This document shows, piece by piece, positions 48,792 to 58,435 of a stretch of DNA of 64,000 nt. The stretch comes from Coriobacteriaceae bacterium EMTCatB1. Lineage in GTDB: Bacteria > Actinomycetota > Coriobacteriia > Anaerosomatales > Anaerosomataceae. How positions within the stretch are numbered: the stretch's first letter is position 1; every line of letters starts with the position of its first letter. The DNA lies in contig BDLO01000001.1 in assembly GCA_001950395.1 (NCBI GenBank), forward strand, positions 186,001 to 250,000. The letters run 5' to 3'. Below the pieces are notes generated by a model. It worked only from the letters and a program-made list of their open reading frames with translations. It ran no database searches and was not told where the DNA came from. The position numbers were made by a program, and so were the translations under genes.

Positions 48792-49929
48792 TCGTGTCGT
48801 CATGATCCTGTCAAACGACTGCATCTCCGACCCTCGGGTCGAGAAAGAGGCGCGGGTCCTCGTGGAGACCGGTCGCGACGTGACCATCATTGCGTGGGAC
48901 CGCTCCAGTACCGCGCCGGTTCGGGAGGAGCGGCAGGGCTTCGTGATAGAACGCCTCGGTCCTCGTGCGGCGTACGGGGCCGGGCTTAAGAGCCTGCCCC
49001 TGTTCAGGCAGTTCTGGAAAAACGCTGCGAAGCGGGCACTCGAGATGGCTCCGGATGTCGTCCACTGTCACGACCTCGATACCGCTCCTGCTGGCATGCG
49101 CGTGGTTCGCGAAAGGCCGAGCACGCACCTCGTGCTCGACTTGCATGAAGTGTACCGGGACTCCAGCGCCGTCCCGCAGAAGGGCCTCATCGGTGCCATA
49201 GCGCGCGCGTACGTGGACATCCTCGAGCGCCGGGCCATGAAGGTCGCGACGCTCGTCTTCGTCGCGCCACGCGGCGCGTTCGAGCGCTACAAGCGGCTGG
49301 TGGGAGAGCGCGCGGTGCTCATCGAGAATGCACCTGATGCGAACATGTTCCGGCCCCGCACGACGCCGCGTCCTGATCGGCCGTTCACGGTCGGCTACAT
49401 CGGCTCCAAACGTTACTTGCCAGGACTGCTGATGCTCATCGACATCGTCAAGCGGAACGACGACCTCTGCGCGCTGCTCGTTGGTGGCGGCATTGCAGCG
49501 GACGCAGTGGAGAAGGCCGCGGCGGGCTGCGAGCGTATCACCACGGTCGGCCGCGTGCTGTATGAGGATATCGCCTCGTACTACGACGACATCGACGTGA
49601 GCTGGGTGCTGTACGACCCGCACCTCGGCAACGCGCAAATCGCGTTTCCGGTGAAGGTCATGGAGTCCATGGCCTGCGGGATTCCGATGATCGTATATGG
49701 CAAGACCTGGATTGGCGAGTTCGTGGAGTCCAACGGCATCGGCATCGCAATCGACCCGGAGAACGCCGAATCTGAGGGGGAGGCGGCTCTCAAGCGTCTT
49801 GCCGCAGACCATGATTTGGCGGTCGCCATGGGCGCGCGCGGGCGGGCAATCGTGGAGGAAGGTCTGTCATGGCAGGCGGTCACTGAACGCATCATCAACG
49901 CCTACGCAACGCTCGGCCGAAAGGTCTGA
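48784..49929 (+). CDS. Glycosyltransferase family 4
   Basis: 381 residues. MILSNDCISDPRVEKEARVL start, VVHCHDLDTAPAGMRVV, LDLHEVYRDSSAVPQKG, VLIENAPDANMFRPR, and IAFPVKVMESMACGIPMIVY near the end. Paralogue of the minus-strand transferase at 42866. The usual E-x7-E is reduced in this group. Overlaps the preceding gene by eight bases and ends the operon. Confidence 0.9.
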   Translation: MGDRVVMILSNDCISDPRVEKEARVLVETGRDVTIIAWDRSSTAPVREERQGFVIERLGPRAAYGAGLKSLPLFRQFWKNAAKRALEMAPDVVHCHDLDTAPAGMRVVRERPSTHLVLDLHEVYRDSSAVPQKGLIGAIARAYVDILERRAMKVATLVFVAPRGAFERYKRLVGERAVLIENAPDANMFRPRTTPRPDRPFTVGYIGSKRYLPGLLMLIDIVKRNDDLCALLVGGGIAADAVEKAAAGCERITTVGRVLYEDIASYYDDIDVSWVLYDPHLGNAQIAFPVKVMESMACGIPMIVYGKTWIGEFVESNGIGIAIDPENAESEGEAALKRLAADHDLAVAMGARGRAIVEEGLSWQAVTERIINAYATLGRKV

Positions 49930-50004
49930 CCGGACGGCCGTATGGCGTGGGTATGCTAGGATGTGTTGCTGGACGACATCGCAGCACACGGAGGACCCCC
50001 GCCC

Positions 50005-52200
50005 GTGAACCACACCAAACTCATCCAATTCATCGCGTCCGTGTGCACAATCGCGCTCACCGCATCGATTGGATCCTACGCGGCGTTCGCCATAGAGCCG
50101 CTTGCAATCCCTGATTTCACCATCCACGGCGGTGGCTGGGGGCACGGCATCGGGCTCTCGCAGTACGGGAGCCAGGGATTCGCGCTCCACGGCTACTCGT
50201 ACGACGCCATCATCAAGCATTACTTCCGAGGTGTGAGCATCGAAAAGGCCTCGACGGCGGTGCAGGCGCGCGTCAACCTCGACAAGAGCAGCGCGTCCCG
50301 CACGTCGTGGACAGTGAGGTCGGTCGACGCCACGATGACCGTGTACGACGGCTCTGCGTCCGTGAAGCTGCCGAGGAACACGTACTACACGTTCGCGAAC
50401 AGCGCCTCTGGCGTCGTCATCAAGAAGTACGACACGGGGTCGGTCGTCGCCACCTTCACGGGCTCGTCGGTCAAGGCGGACCCTGACGGCGAGGCGCTCT
50501 TCGAGGTGAAGGACCCTTCAGGCCCGCCTTTGAACTCCAGCTATCCGTCCGGGTACCCATACGTCCGGTGGCGCGGGCGGTTCGAGGTCACGCGGGACGG
50601 GACGTCGAAGCTCTTCGCGTGGAACCTCGTTGCGCTCGAGCAGTATCTGTACGGCGTCGTGCCGCGGGAGAGCCCGGCCAGTTGGAAACAGGAGGCGCTC
50701 AAAGCGCAGGCGGTCGCCGCCCGCTCGTACGCGAAGGCGAAAATCGACCCCGACGATGACGGCGTGCGCCAGAGCAACCTCGCGTGCACGACCGCCGATC
50801 AGGTCTACGCCGGGCACTCGCGGCTCTCGAACGGCTCGGTGGTGATGCACGAGGCGTCGAGCACGAACGCTGCTGTTGACGCGACGCGCGACCTCGTCGT
50901 GAAGTACGACTCGACGATCGTCACGACGTTCTTCCACTCCTCCTCGGGCGGGAGCACGGCGAACATCGAGGACGTGTGGCCGTCTGCGTCTGCGAAGCCG
51001 TACTACACCGGCGTCGACTCTCCGTACGAGGCCGATGCTGGAAACCCCAACCAGAGCTGGACGGTGACGATGGACGGCCTGGCGATGGCAGGCAAGCTCG
51101 GCGCGCCGTCCGGACTCTACGTCCGGCGCGTCTCCATCGAACGGGGCGTGAGCGGCTACCCGAAGTGGACGACGTTCTACTTCAGCAACGGCACGAGCAC
51201 GACGCTCGGCGCCGATTCGGTGCGCATCAAGCTCGGTCTGAAGTCCCCGAACTTCTCGTTCTTCGGTTTCCCGATGCAGCGCATCGCAGGCGCGGACAGG
51301 TATGCGACGGCGGTCGAGGTCTCGAAGAAGGCGTTCCCGACCACGAGCACGGCCGTGGTGCTGGCCTCGGGCGAGCAGTACCCGGATGCGCTGTCCGGCT
51401 CTGCGCTCGCTGGGACGGCGAAGGGCCCGCTCTTGCTCACGCGGCCGAACGAGCTGCCGGACGCCGTGCGGATCGAGGTGACGCGCCTGAAGCCCGCGAA
51501 GGTGTACGTGCTGGGCGGCGCCGGCGCGGTGAGCGATGACGTGCTCAAGGCTCTCAAGAGCGCGCTGCCCTCTGCCGAGGTGACGCGCGTCGGCGGTGTC
51601 GACCGCTACGATACCGCCGCCAGGGTCGCGGAGCTGACCCGATCCATGAAGCCCACCGGGAAGGCGTTCGTGGTGAGCGGCGAGTCGTGGGCAGATGCCG
51701 CCGCCGTGTCGCCTGTCGCGTACCGCAAGGGCTACCCGGTGCTCCTCGTACGCCGTTCCAGCGTGCCGAGCGCGACCGCCGCGTTCCTTGCCGCTGCGAA
51801 GCCCGCGGAAGCACAGGTGGCGGGCGGACCGAGCGTCGTCGACGAATCGGTTGCAGCGTCTGTCACCGTGCTCACTGGTGGGACGGTCGAACGGCTCGCG
51901 GGCGACGACCGCTACGAAACGGCCGCCGCGGTCGCGCGCTGGGCGCTCGGCGAGGGGTTCACCGCGACGGAGCCGTACCTCGCCACAGGCCTCGCATATC
52001 CCGACGCGCTTTCGGCGAGCGCGCTCGCGGGCACGCGCGGCTTCCCGCTGCTGCTCACGAAGCGCGACTCGGTGCCCGACGGCACTGCGGGGTTCCTCCG
52101 TGAACACACGCTTGCGATCAGCACGCTGTGGCTTCTCGGCGGTACCGGCGCGATCAGCGACGCCGGCACTGCGGCGCTCTCGACCGTGATGGCGCAATAG
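50005..52200 (+). CDS. SpoIID/LytB-domain protein with three cell-wall-binding repeats (PF04122)
   Basis: 731 residues. Signal peptide from the GTG at 50005 (LIQFIASVCTIALTASIGSY). Residues about 35-400 are a SpoIID domain: HGGGWGHGIGLSQYGSQGFA, LYGVVPRESPASWKQEALKA, AVAARSYAKAK and VTTFFHSSSGGSTANIEDVW. In SpoIID these regions form a lytic transglycosylase that cuts denuded glycan strands. Residues about 425-731 are three CWB2 repeats (RIAGADRYATAVEVS, RVGGVDRYDTAARVAEL, RLAGDDRYETAAAVARW). The enzyme is thus targeted to the wall. GGAGG precedes the GTG; a GTG at 49963 is rejected because it lacks a signal peptide in phase with its start. TATGCT at about 49951 could be the -10 box. Confidence 0.92.
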   Translation: MNHTKLIQFIASVCTIALTASIGSYAAFAIEPLAIPDFTIHGGGWGHGIGLSQYGSQGFALHGYSYDAIIKHYFRGVSIEKASTAVQARVNLDKSSASRTSWTVRSVDATMTVYDGSASVKLPRNTYYTFANSASGVVIKKYDTGSVVATFTGSSVKADPDGEALFEVKDPSGPPLNSSYPSGYPYVRWRGRFEVTRDGTSKLFAWNLVALEQYLYGVVPRESPASWKQEALKAQAVAARSYAKAKIDPDDDGVRQSNLACTTADQVYAGHSRLSNGSVVMHEASSTNAAVDATRDLVVKYDSTIVTTFFHSSSGGSTANIEDVWPSASAKPYYTGVDSPYEADAGNPNQSWTVTMDGLAMAGKLGAPSGLYVRRVSIERGVSGYPKWTTFYFSNGTSTTLGADSVRIKLGLKSPNFSFFGFPMQRIAGADRYATAVEVSKKAFPTTSTAVVLASGEQYPDALSGSALAGTAKGPLLLTRPNELPDAVRIEVTRLKPAKVYVLGGAGAVSDDVLKALKSALPSAEVTRVGGVDRYDTAARVAELTRSMKPTGKAFVVSGESWADAAAVSPVAYRKGYPVLLVRRSSVPSATAAFLAAAKPAEAQVAGGPSVVDESVAASVTVLTGGTVERLAGDDRYETAAAVARWALGEGFTATEPYLATGLAYPDALSASALAGTRGFPLLLTKRDSVPDGTAGFLREHTLAISTLWLLGGTGAISDAGTAALSTVMAQ

Positions 52201-52223
52201 GCGCACGGGAAGGAGACGTGAGC

Positions 52224-53057
52224 ATGGTGGGGGCTGTCACCTTGGATGTGCCCGAGCAGGACGCGCGTCGCACGCGTGAGGCCCTCGGCGCGCCTGCGCG
52301 GATCGCGGTGGTGCTCGGCTCCGGGCTGTCAGGCCTTGCCGACGACGCTGCCGACGCGATCGCGATCCCGTACTCCGAGCTCGACGGCTTCCCGAAGGTC
52401 GGTGCTGTCGCTGGCCACGCTGGCAGGCTGGTCGCGGGCACGATCGCCGGCGAGCGGGTGCTCCTCTTCCAAGGCCGCGCGCACCAGTACCAAGGCGTGA
52501 CGGCGCTCGACGCAGCGTACCCTGTGCGGCTCGCGGCCGCGGTGGGATGCGAGACGCTTGTCGTGACGAACGCAGCAGGCGGTGTGCGCGAGGACCTGAG
52601 GCCTGGCGACCTGGTGCTGATCTCCGACCACATCAACCTCATGGGCACCAACCCGCTCATCGGCTGGCCTGGATCCCAGGGCGGCTTCCCCTTCGTGCCC
52701 ATGCGCGACGCGTACGACCCGGAGCTGCGGGCGCTCATGCGCGCGACAGCGGAGCGGATCGGCGTGACGCTGCACGACGGCGTGTACGCCGGGTTGCTCG
52801 GACCGTCGTACGAGACGCCTGCGGAGGTACGGATGCTGCGCACGCTCGGCGCGGACGTGGTCGGCATGTCCACGGTCCCCGAGGTGATCGCGGGCCGAGC
52901 GCTCGGGCTGCGCGTGGTCGGGCTGTCGCTCGTGACGAACGCGGCCGCAGGCGTGGGTCTGTCGCACGAGGAGGTCCTCGAGGCAGGGAAGCGGGCGGCC
53001 GAGCGCATGAAGCTGCTCGCCACCGCCTTCATCGAGGGTTTCGCGCGCATCGCCTGA
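52224..53057 (+). CDS. Purine nucleoside phosphorylase, trimeric (PNP-I) type
   Basis: 277 residues. Phosphorolysis of purine nucleosides to base and (deoxy)ribose 1-phosphate. Signatures: VVLGSGLSGLADD, VLLFQGRAHQYQG, VVTNAAGGVREDL, SDHINLMGTNPLIG, and VGMSTVPEVIAGRALGL. The asparagine in SLVTNAAAGVGLS marks specificity for 6-oxopurines (inosine, guanosine) in this family; MTA phosphorylases carry an aspartate there. ATG at 52224 follows GGAAGGAGA. ahcY and mtnA follow, see findings. Confidence 0.93.
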   Translation: MVGAVTLDVPEQDARRTREALGAPARIAVVLGSGLSGLADDAADAIAIPYSELDGFPKVGAVAGHAGRLVAGTIAGERVLLFQGRAHQYQGVTALDAAYPVRLAAAVGCETLVVTNAAGGVREDLRPGDLVLISDHINLMGTNPLIGWPGSQGGFPFVPMRDAYDPELRALMRATAERIGVTLHDGVYAGLLGPSYETPAEVRMLRTLGADVVGMSTVPEVIAGRALGLRVVGLSLVTNAAAGVGLSHEEVLEAGKRAAERMKLLATAFIEGFARIA

Positions 53058-54389
<1,332 letters not shown>

Positions 54390-54395
54390 GGCGCG

Positions 54396-55622
54396 ATGCC
54401 TTCGCTCGACGACATCCCTCGCACTATCTGGTGGCAAGACGGGCGCGTGATGCTCGTCGATCAGTCGCGGCTGCCGCTGCAAGGCGACTTGCTCGCGTGC
54501 AACACCTACGAAGGCGTCTGCCAAGCGATCAAGGGCATGGCGGTGCGAGGCGCGCCAGCTCTCGGAGTGGCGGCTGCTCTCGGCGTGGCGCTGTGGGCGA
54601 CCACCGAAGGCGCCGAGATCGACGACGTCGATGGGTTCCTCGCGCGGCTGGACGAAGTCGCCGCAGAGATCGCGGCCACACGTCCGACCGCGGTGAACCT
54701 CGCATGGGGCGCCGAGCGCATGCGTCGCTTCGCGCACGACAACGCGGATGCCGGGTTGCCGGAGCTGCGCGACCTGCTCGTGCAGGAAGCGCTCCGGATC
54801 CGTGCCGAGGACGAGGAGCGCAATCGCGCCATCGGCGCGCACGGGGCGGAGCTCATCCAGCCGGGCAGCCGGATCCTCACGCACTGCAATGCCGGCTCGC
54901 TCGCGACGGCCTACTACGGCACGGCGCTCGGCGTGATCTTCGCCGCGCACGCGCAAGGCAAGGTCGAGGGTGTGTGGGTCGACGAGACGCGGCCGGTGCT
55001 GCAGGGCGCTCGGCTCACGGCGTGGGAGCTCAAGCTCGCGGGCGTGCCCTTCAAGCTGATCACCGACAACATGGCGGCGAGCATCATGAGAGCGGGCCTC
55101 GTCGACGCGGTGGTCGTCGGCGCCGACCGCATCGCCGCTAACGGCGACGTCGCCAACAAGATCGGCACCTATGGGCTCGCCGTGCTTGCCAGAGCGCACG
55201 GGATCCCGTTCTATGTCGCGGCGCCGACCTCGACCGTCGATCTGACGCTCTCGAGCGGCGACGAGATCGTCATCGAGGAGCGCGACCCCCGTGAGGTCCT
55301 GGGGGTGACTGCCTCCGGCGTCATCGAGCCCGACTCGCCGGCAGCGCAGCGCGCGTTCGACCTGCTCACGGAGAACGGCCCGTACGTCGTGCCGATCCAG
55401 AAGGGCCACCAGATGGTCATCGAGCGCAAGGGGGCGGCGTATCGCTTCGACGGATGGTTCCGCGTCGCGCCGCCGAACGTGGAGGTCTACAACCCAGCAT
55501 TCGACGTGACACCGGCGGAGTACGTCACGGCGATCGTCACCGAGCGCGGCGTGGCGCGCGCCCCGTACGAAGAGTCGCTCGCCGGCGTGTGCTGCGGGTC
55601 CGGCGCCATCCACGAGCTGTAG
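54396..55622 (+). CDS. mtnA: Methylthioribose-1-phosphate isomerase MtnA
   Basis: 408 residues. It converts 5-methylthioribose 1-phosphate to the ribulose form in methionine salvage. IRWQDGRVMLVDQ-like start, IKGMAVRGAPALGVAAALG, catalytic cysteine in LTHCNAGSLATAYYGTALG, catalytic aspartate in VVGADRIAANGDVANKIGTY. About 40 residues longer than typical MtnA at the C-terminus, with a CC-containing end (VCCGSGAIHEL). It starts six bases after ahcY and is in the same operon. No mtnP, mtnK or mtnB is seen near it. Confidence 0.93.
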   Translation: MPSLDDIPRTIWWQDGRVMLVDQSRLPLQGDLLACNTYEGVCQAIKGMAVRGAPALGVAAALGVALWATTEGAEIDDVDGFLARLDEVAAEIAATRPTAVNLAWGAERMRRFAHDNADAGLPELRDLLVQEALRIRAEDEERNRAIGAHGAELIQPGSRILTHCNAGSLATAYYGTALGVIFAAHAQGKVEGVWVDETRPVLQGARLTAWELKLAGVPFKLITDNMAASIMRAGLVDAVVVGADRIAANGDVANKIGTYGLAVLARAHGIPFYVAAPTSTVDLTLSSGDEIVIEERDPREVLGVTASGVIEPDSPAAQRAFDLLTENGPYVVPIQKGHQMVIERKGAAYRFDGWFRVAPPNVEVYNPAFDVTPAEYVTAIVTERGVARAPYEESLAGVCCGSGAIHEL

Positions 55623-55632
55623 GGGAGAGAGG

Positions 55633-56541
55633 GTGGCTCTCGGCGAGCTCCTCGGCGTGATCGTTGCTATCCTCGGGTACGTCGCGATCGGCGTCGCGCT
55701 CAGGGTCGCGCGGGTCCTGCGCCCCGAGGATGCGAAGCCGCTCAATGCGGTGCTGCTGAACGTCGGGCTTCCGGCGCTCGTCTTCACGTCCGTCCACAGC
55801 GCGCAGGTCGACGCGTCGCTCGCGCTGGTGCCCGCGCTCGCGTGGGTCGCAGTTCTCGTCGGGCTGGCTGCTGCCGTGCTGCTCGCTCGGGCTCTCAGGT
55901 TGCCGCCGGCTGCGAGCGGGGCGTTCGTGCTCGCGGCGGTGTTCGGCAACACCGGGTACATCGGGTACCCGGTGGCGCACGCGCTTCTCGGTGAGCCCGG
56001 GCTCGTGCGGGCCATCTTCTCTGACATCTTCGGGAACACCCTCGCGATGATCGCGCTGGGCACGCTCGTCGCTGCGCGCCTCTCGCAGCACCAGGCGGAC
56101 GTCCATCCGCTCAAAGAGATCGCTGCCTTCCCGCCGTTCATCGCGCTCGCGCTCGCGCTCGCGACGCGCGGCATACACGTTCCGGCTCCGTTCATGGATT
56201 GGTTAGGGGCGCTCGGCAAGATCGTGGTGCCGTTGATCATGATCTCGGTGGGTCTGTCGCTCAGGCCGCGGAAGCTGAAGGACCATGCGGGGGTGGTTGC
56301 CGCTGCTGCCGTCGTGAAGCTGGTGTTGCTGCCGCTGATCGGGTTGCTTCTGGCCCGACTGGTCTTGCACGACGAGGCGTCTGCGCGGGTAGTGGTGCTC
56401 GAAGCGAGCGTGCCGACGATGATGATGGCCGTGATCGTCGGTGATCGCTTCGACCTCGACACCGACCTCGTCGCTTCTACCGTGCTCGTTACGACCATCG
56501 CATCGGTTGCCGCGATTCCTCTGTGGCAGCTGCTGGTCTGA
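55633..56541 (+). CDS. AEC (auxin efflux carrier) family transporter
   Basis: 302 residues, about ten membrane helices. The central GNTGYIGYPVAHALLGEPG and the N-terminal LNAVLLNVGLPALVFTS match the AEC/MdcF family, which move organic anions such as malate or malonate; substrate here unknown. GTG start after GGGGAGAGAGGG, ten bases after mtnA, so it may export or import an intermediate of the salvage pathway or be a chance neighbour. Confidence 0.87.
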   Translation: MALGELLGVIVAILGYVAIGVALRVARVLRPEDAKPLNAVLLNVGLPALVFTSVHSAQVDASLALVPALAWVAVLVGLAAAVLLARALRLPPAASGAFVLAAVFGNTGYIGYPVAHALLGEPGLVRAIFSDIFGNTLAMIALGTLVAARLSQHQADVHPLKEIAAFPPFIALALALATRGIHVPAPFMDWLGALGKIVVPLIMISVGLSLRPRKLKDHAGVVAAAAVVKLVLLPLIGLLLARLVLHDEASARVVVLEASVPTMMMAVIVGDRFDLDTDLVASTVLVTTIASVAAIPLWQLLV

Positions 56542-56575
56542 CCGCCGCGCGGCGCTCGCGGGGGAGTGTGGGGGG

Positions 56576-57262
56576 ATGCTCGATCTCGTCCTGGAGCTCG
56601 TGGCTCCACTCAAGTGTGCTGGCTGCGACGAACCCGGCGCCGCGCTGTGCGAGGCGTGCTGGAGCGCGGTCGTGCGGATCGACCCGCTGCGTGCGTGCCC
56701 TCGGTGTGGCGAGCCGCGGCGGCCGGGTGGTCGGCACGCGTGCGCGTGCTCGGATGCTGCGTTCGAGGCTGTCCGATGCTTCGGCGAACTTGCGCCTCCG
56801 CTCTCGTCGGCGATCTCCTTGCACAAGGATCCCGGCGAGCGACGATACGGTCCCATGCTCGGTGCCCTGGCTGCCACGGCGTGCGCGGACTGGGCGGGCT
56901 GGCCGGACGCCGTGGTGCCGGTGCCTCCGACGCGGAGCGCTCGCTTGCGTCGCGGCTACGACCACACCGCGCCGTTGGCGCGTGCTGTCGCCGATCGCCT
57001 CGGGTCGCAGGCAGCGGGGCTCCTCGTGGCGCGCGACCGTGCAGACCAGCGTGCGCTCGACCGGCGTGGCCGTCGCGAGAACGTACGAGACGCTTTCGCC
57101 GTGCGGGTCGGCGTGAGCGTGCCGGCTCGCGTGCTCCTCGTGGACGACGTGATGACGACGGGCGCGACGCTCGACGCCGCTGCGCGGGCGCTCAAGGACA
57201 GCGGCGCGCGTGAGGTTCGAGCTGTCGCCGTAGCGCGAGCGTGCGGGGGTGCTGCCGGCTGA
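56576..57262 (+). CDS. comF: ComF family phosphoribosyltransferase-like protein
   Basis: 228 residues. An N-terminal zinc part with CAGCDEPGAALCEACW and CPRCGEP, then a type I PRTase domain with DAVVPVPPTRSARLRRGYDH and the PRPP loop VLLVDDVMTTGATLDAAA. ComFC proteins support DNA uptake in competent bacteria; their exact reaction is unsettled. A type IV pilus gene at the window start would fit transformation machinery. comFC next to raiA is a conserved pair; here they are split by an RNA gene and a transporter. Confidence 0.93.
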   Translation: MLDLVLELVAPLKCAGCDEPGAALCEACWSAVVRIDPLRACPRCGEPRRPGGRHACACSDAAFEAVRCFGELAPPLSSAISLHKDPGERRYGPMLGALAATACADWAGWPDAVVPVPPTRSARLRRGYDHTAPLARAVADRLGSQAAGLLVARDRADQRALDRRGRRENVRDAFAVRVGVSVPARVLLVDDVMTTGATLDAAARALKDSGAREVRAVAVARACGGAAG

Positions 57263-57274
57263 GCGCTCACCTGG

Positions 57275-57280
57275 TACACT
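57275..57280 (+). promoter_or_regulatory. -10 element for the structured RNA
   Basis: TACACT, ending four bases before the first paired base of the RNA (57285). That distance puts the expected transcript start on the RNA's 5' end. Confidence 0.55.
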
Positions 57281-57284
57281 TCGT

Positions 57285-57521
57285 GGTGCTTCCATCCGGG
57301 TCTGTGGTTGCGGGCGCTTCGGCGCCCTAGTCCAGGGTAGGCGCGGCCGAAAGGACCCACGTAAGCCGGAGGCCATGCCTCCGTGTGAGCATGGCGCGCC
57401 TTAGGGGTAAGTCGCACCGTCCGCTTCGGCGGGCGAGAGGGCCGGTAGTGAGATAGCATCAAGCGGAAGCCCCAGTGCGCGAGTGTGGGGCCAAAGACCA
57501 GGTCAGCCGGATGGAAGCACC
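57285..57521 (+). ncRNA. Large structured non-coding RNA, candidate raiA-motif RNA
   Basis: About 237 nt with no credible open frame. The ends form a perfect 15-base-pair stem: GGTGCTTCCATCCGG (57285-57299) with CCGGATGGAAGCACC (57507-57521). Inside are at least four more hairpins: GGGCGC/GCGCCC with TTCG loop (57312-57327), CGGAGGC/GCCTCCG (57367-57383), CGTCCGC/GCGGGCG with TTCG loop (57418-57435), and GCCCCA/TGGGGC (57469-57491). GGGTC (57298) can also pair with GACCC (57354). The raiA-motif RNA is a known class in Bacillota and Actinomycetota whose gene usually lies between comFC and raiA; size, complexity and place fit. I cannot compare with the published consensus here. Alternative: a long leader of the binding-protein gene that starts 30 bases later. 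Confidence 0.7.
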
Positions 57522-57551
57522 GTTGATCCACGATCACCGGAGGTGCCTCGG

Positions 57552-58430
57552 ATGAAGAGACACGGCATGCGGTTGCGAGCGGTCGTGGCGGTGGCGGCTG
57601 CCGCGCTGTTGGTCGCGAGCGTCGGTTGCCAGAAGCAACAGGCGGGCCCGGCTCTGAACCCGAAGATCGCACCTCCCGCAATCAAGGAAGCAGGGGTGCT
57701 CAAAGCGGCGGTCGACCCGACGCAGCCCCCGTTCGCCGGCACCGTGGACGGCCAGGTGGTCGGCATGGACGTCGACGTGGCGGCTGCGCTCGCGGAGCGT
57801 CTCGGCTTGAAGCTCGAGCTCGTCAAGATGTCGTGGAGCGACGTCGCTGCTGCGGTGGCGAAGGGCACTGTCGACGTCGGTTTCGCGGCGATTCCGATCA
57901 CGGATGCAGTGCTCGCCAACATATCTGTCGCGGGTTCGTATGCGACCGACGGCATCGGGCTGTTCGGCGTTGTGGCCACGGGCACCGTCGAGGCGACCGG
58001 CACCGTCGGCCCAGAAGAAGCGGCTGCTCTCATGAGCGGGGAACGCGTCGCGTGCCAGAAAGGGTCGGCCGCGCAGTGGTACCTGGAGTCAGAGTACTGG
58101 GAGGGGTTTGCCACGACCTACGAGACGCTTCGCGAGGCGTTCGACGCTCTTGCTGCTGGCGAGGTGGACTACGTGGCGTGCGACGCATTCGTAGGCGCGT
58201 ACCTCGCGCGTGACTACGGCAACGTGCGCTTCGTGGCACCCGTGGGGGAAGCGATGCCGCTCGGCGTGCTCGTCGCGAAAGACTCTACCGAGCTCGCAGC
58301 AAAGGTCCGAGAGACGTTGGACGGGATGGCAACGGACGGCACGCTTGCGACCATCCGGACGAAGTGGGTAGGCGATCTGCCTGAGCTGCGTGTGTACGGA
58401 AGCACGGAGCCGACGGAAGCCGCTCAGTAA
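57552..58430 (+). CDS. Solute-binding lipoprotein, family 3, canonical order but atypical ligand site
   Basis: 292 residues. Signal peptide with lipobox ending in Cys26. The fold order is normal: lobe 1 start GVLKAAVDPTQPPFAG, MDVDVAAALAERLGL, then lobe 2 with ERVACQKGSAAQWYLES, the aspartate Asp211 in VDYVACDAFVG, and the closing helix MATDGTLATIRTKWVG. The arginine that normally binds the amino acid carboxylate (the T-x-E-R motif) is replaced: the site reads ITDAVLANIS with Val120. So it belongs to the polar amino acid family but may bind something else. ATG at 57552 follows GGAGGTG, 30 bases after the RNA. Confidence 0.88.
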   Translation: MKRHGMRLRAVVAVAAAALLVASVGCQKQQAGPALNPKIAPPAIKEAGVLKAAVDPTQPPFAGTVDGQVVGMDVDVAAALAERLGLKLELVKMSWSDVAAAVAKGTVDVGFAAIPITDAVLANISVAGSYATDGIGLFGVVATGTVEATGTVGPEEAAALMSGERVACQKGSAAQWYLESEYWEGFATTYETLREAFDALAAGEVDYVACDAFVGAYLARDYGNVRFVAPVGEAMPLGVLVAKDSTELAAKVRETLDGMATDGTLATIRTKWVGDLPELRVYGSTEPTEAAQ

Positions 58431-58435
58431 AGCCG

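Noticed and set aside
57491-57521. Reading the segment near GGTCAGCCGGATGGAAGCACC as the apical part of an SRP (4.5S) RNA
   Set aside because: It looks like the SRP tetraloop region, but it pairs perfectly with the 5' end of the same RNA, while the SRP motif should be in the middle of the molecule. The loop GGAT is also not the usual GGAA.
57285-57521. RNase P RNA, tmRNA or a cobalamin riboswitch
   Set aside because: The GAGGAAAGTCC core of RNase P, the tRNA-like ends of tmRNA and the conserved B12-box wording are all absent, and the length does not suit RNase P or tmRNA.
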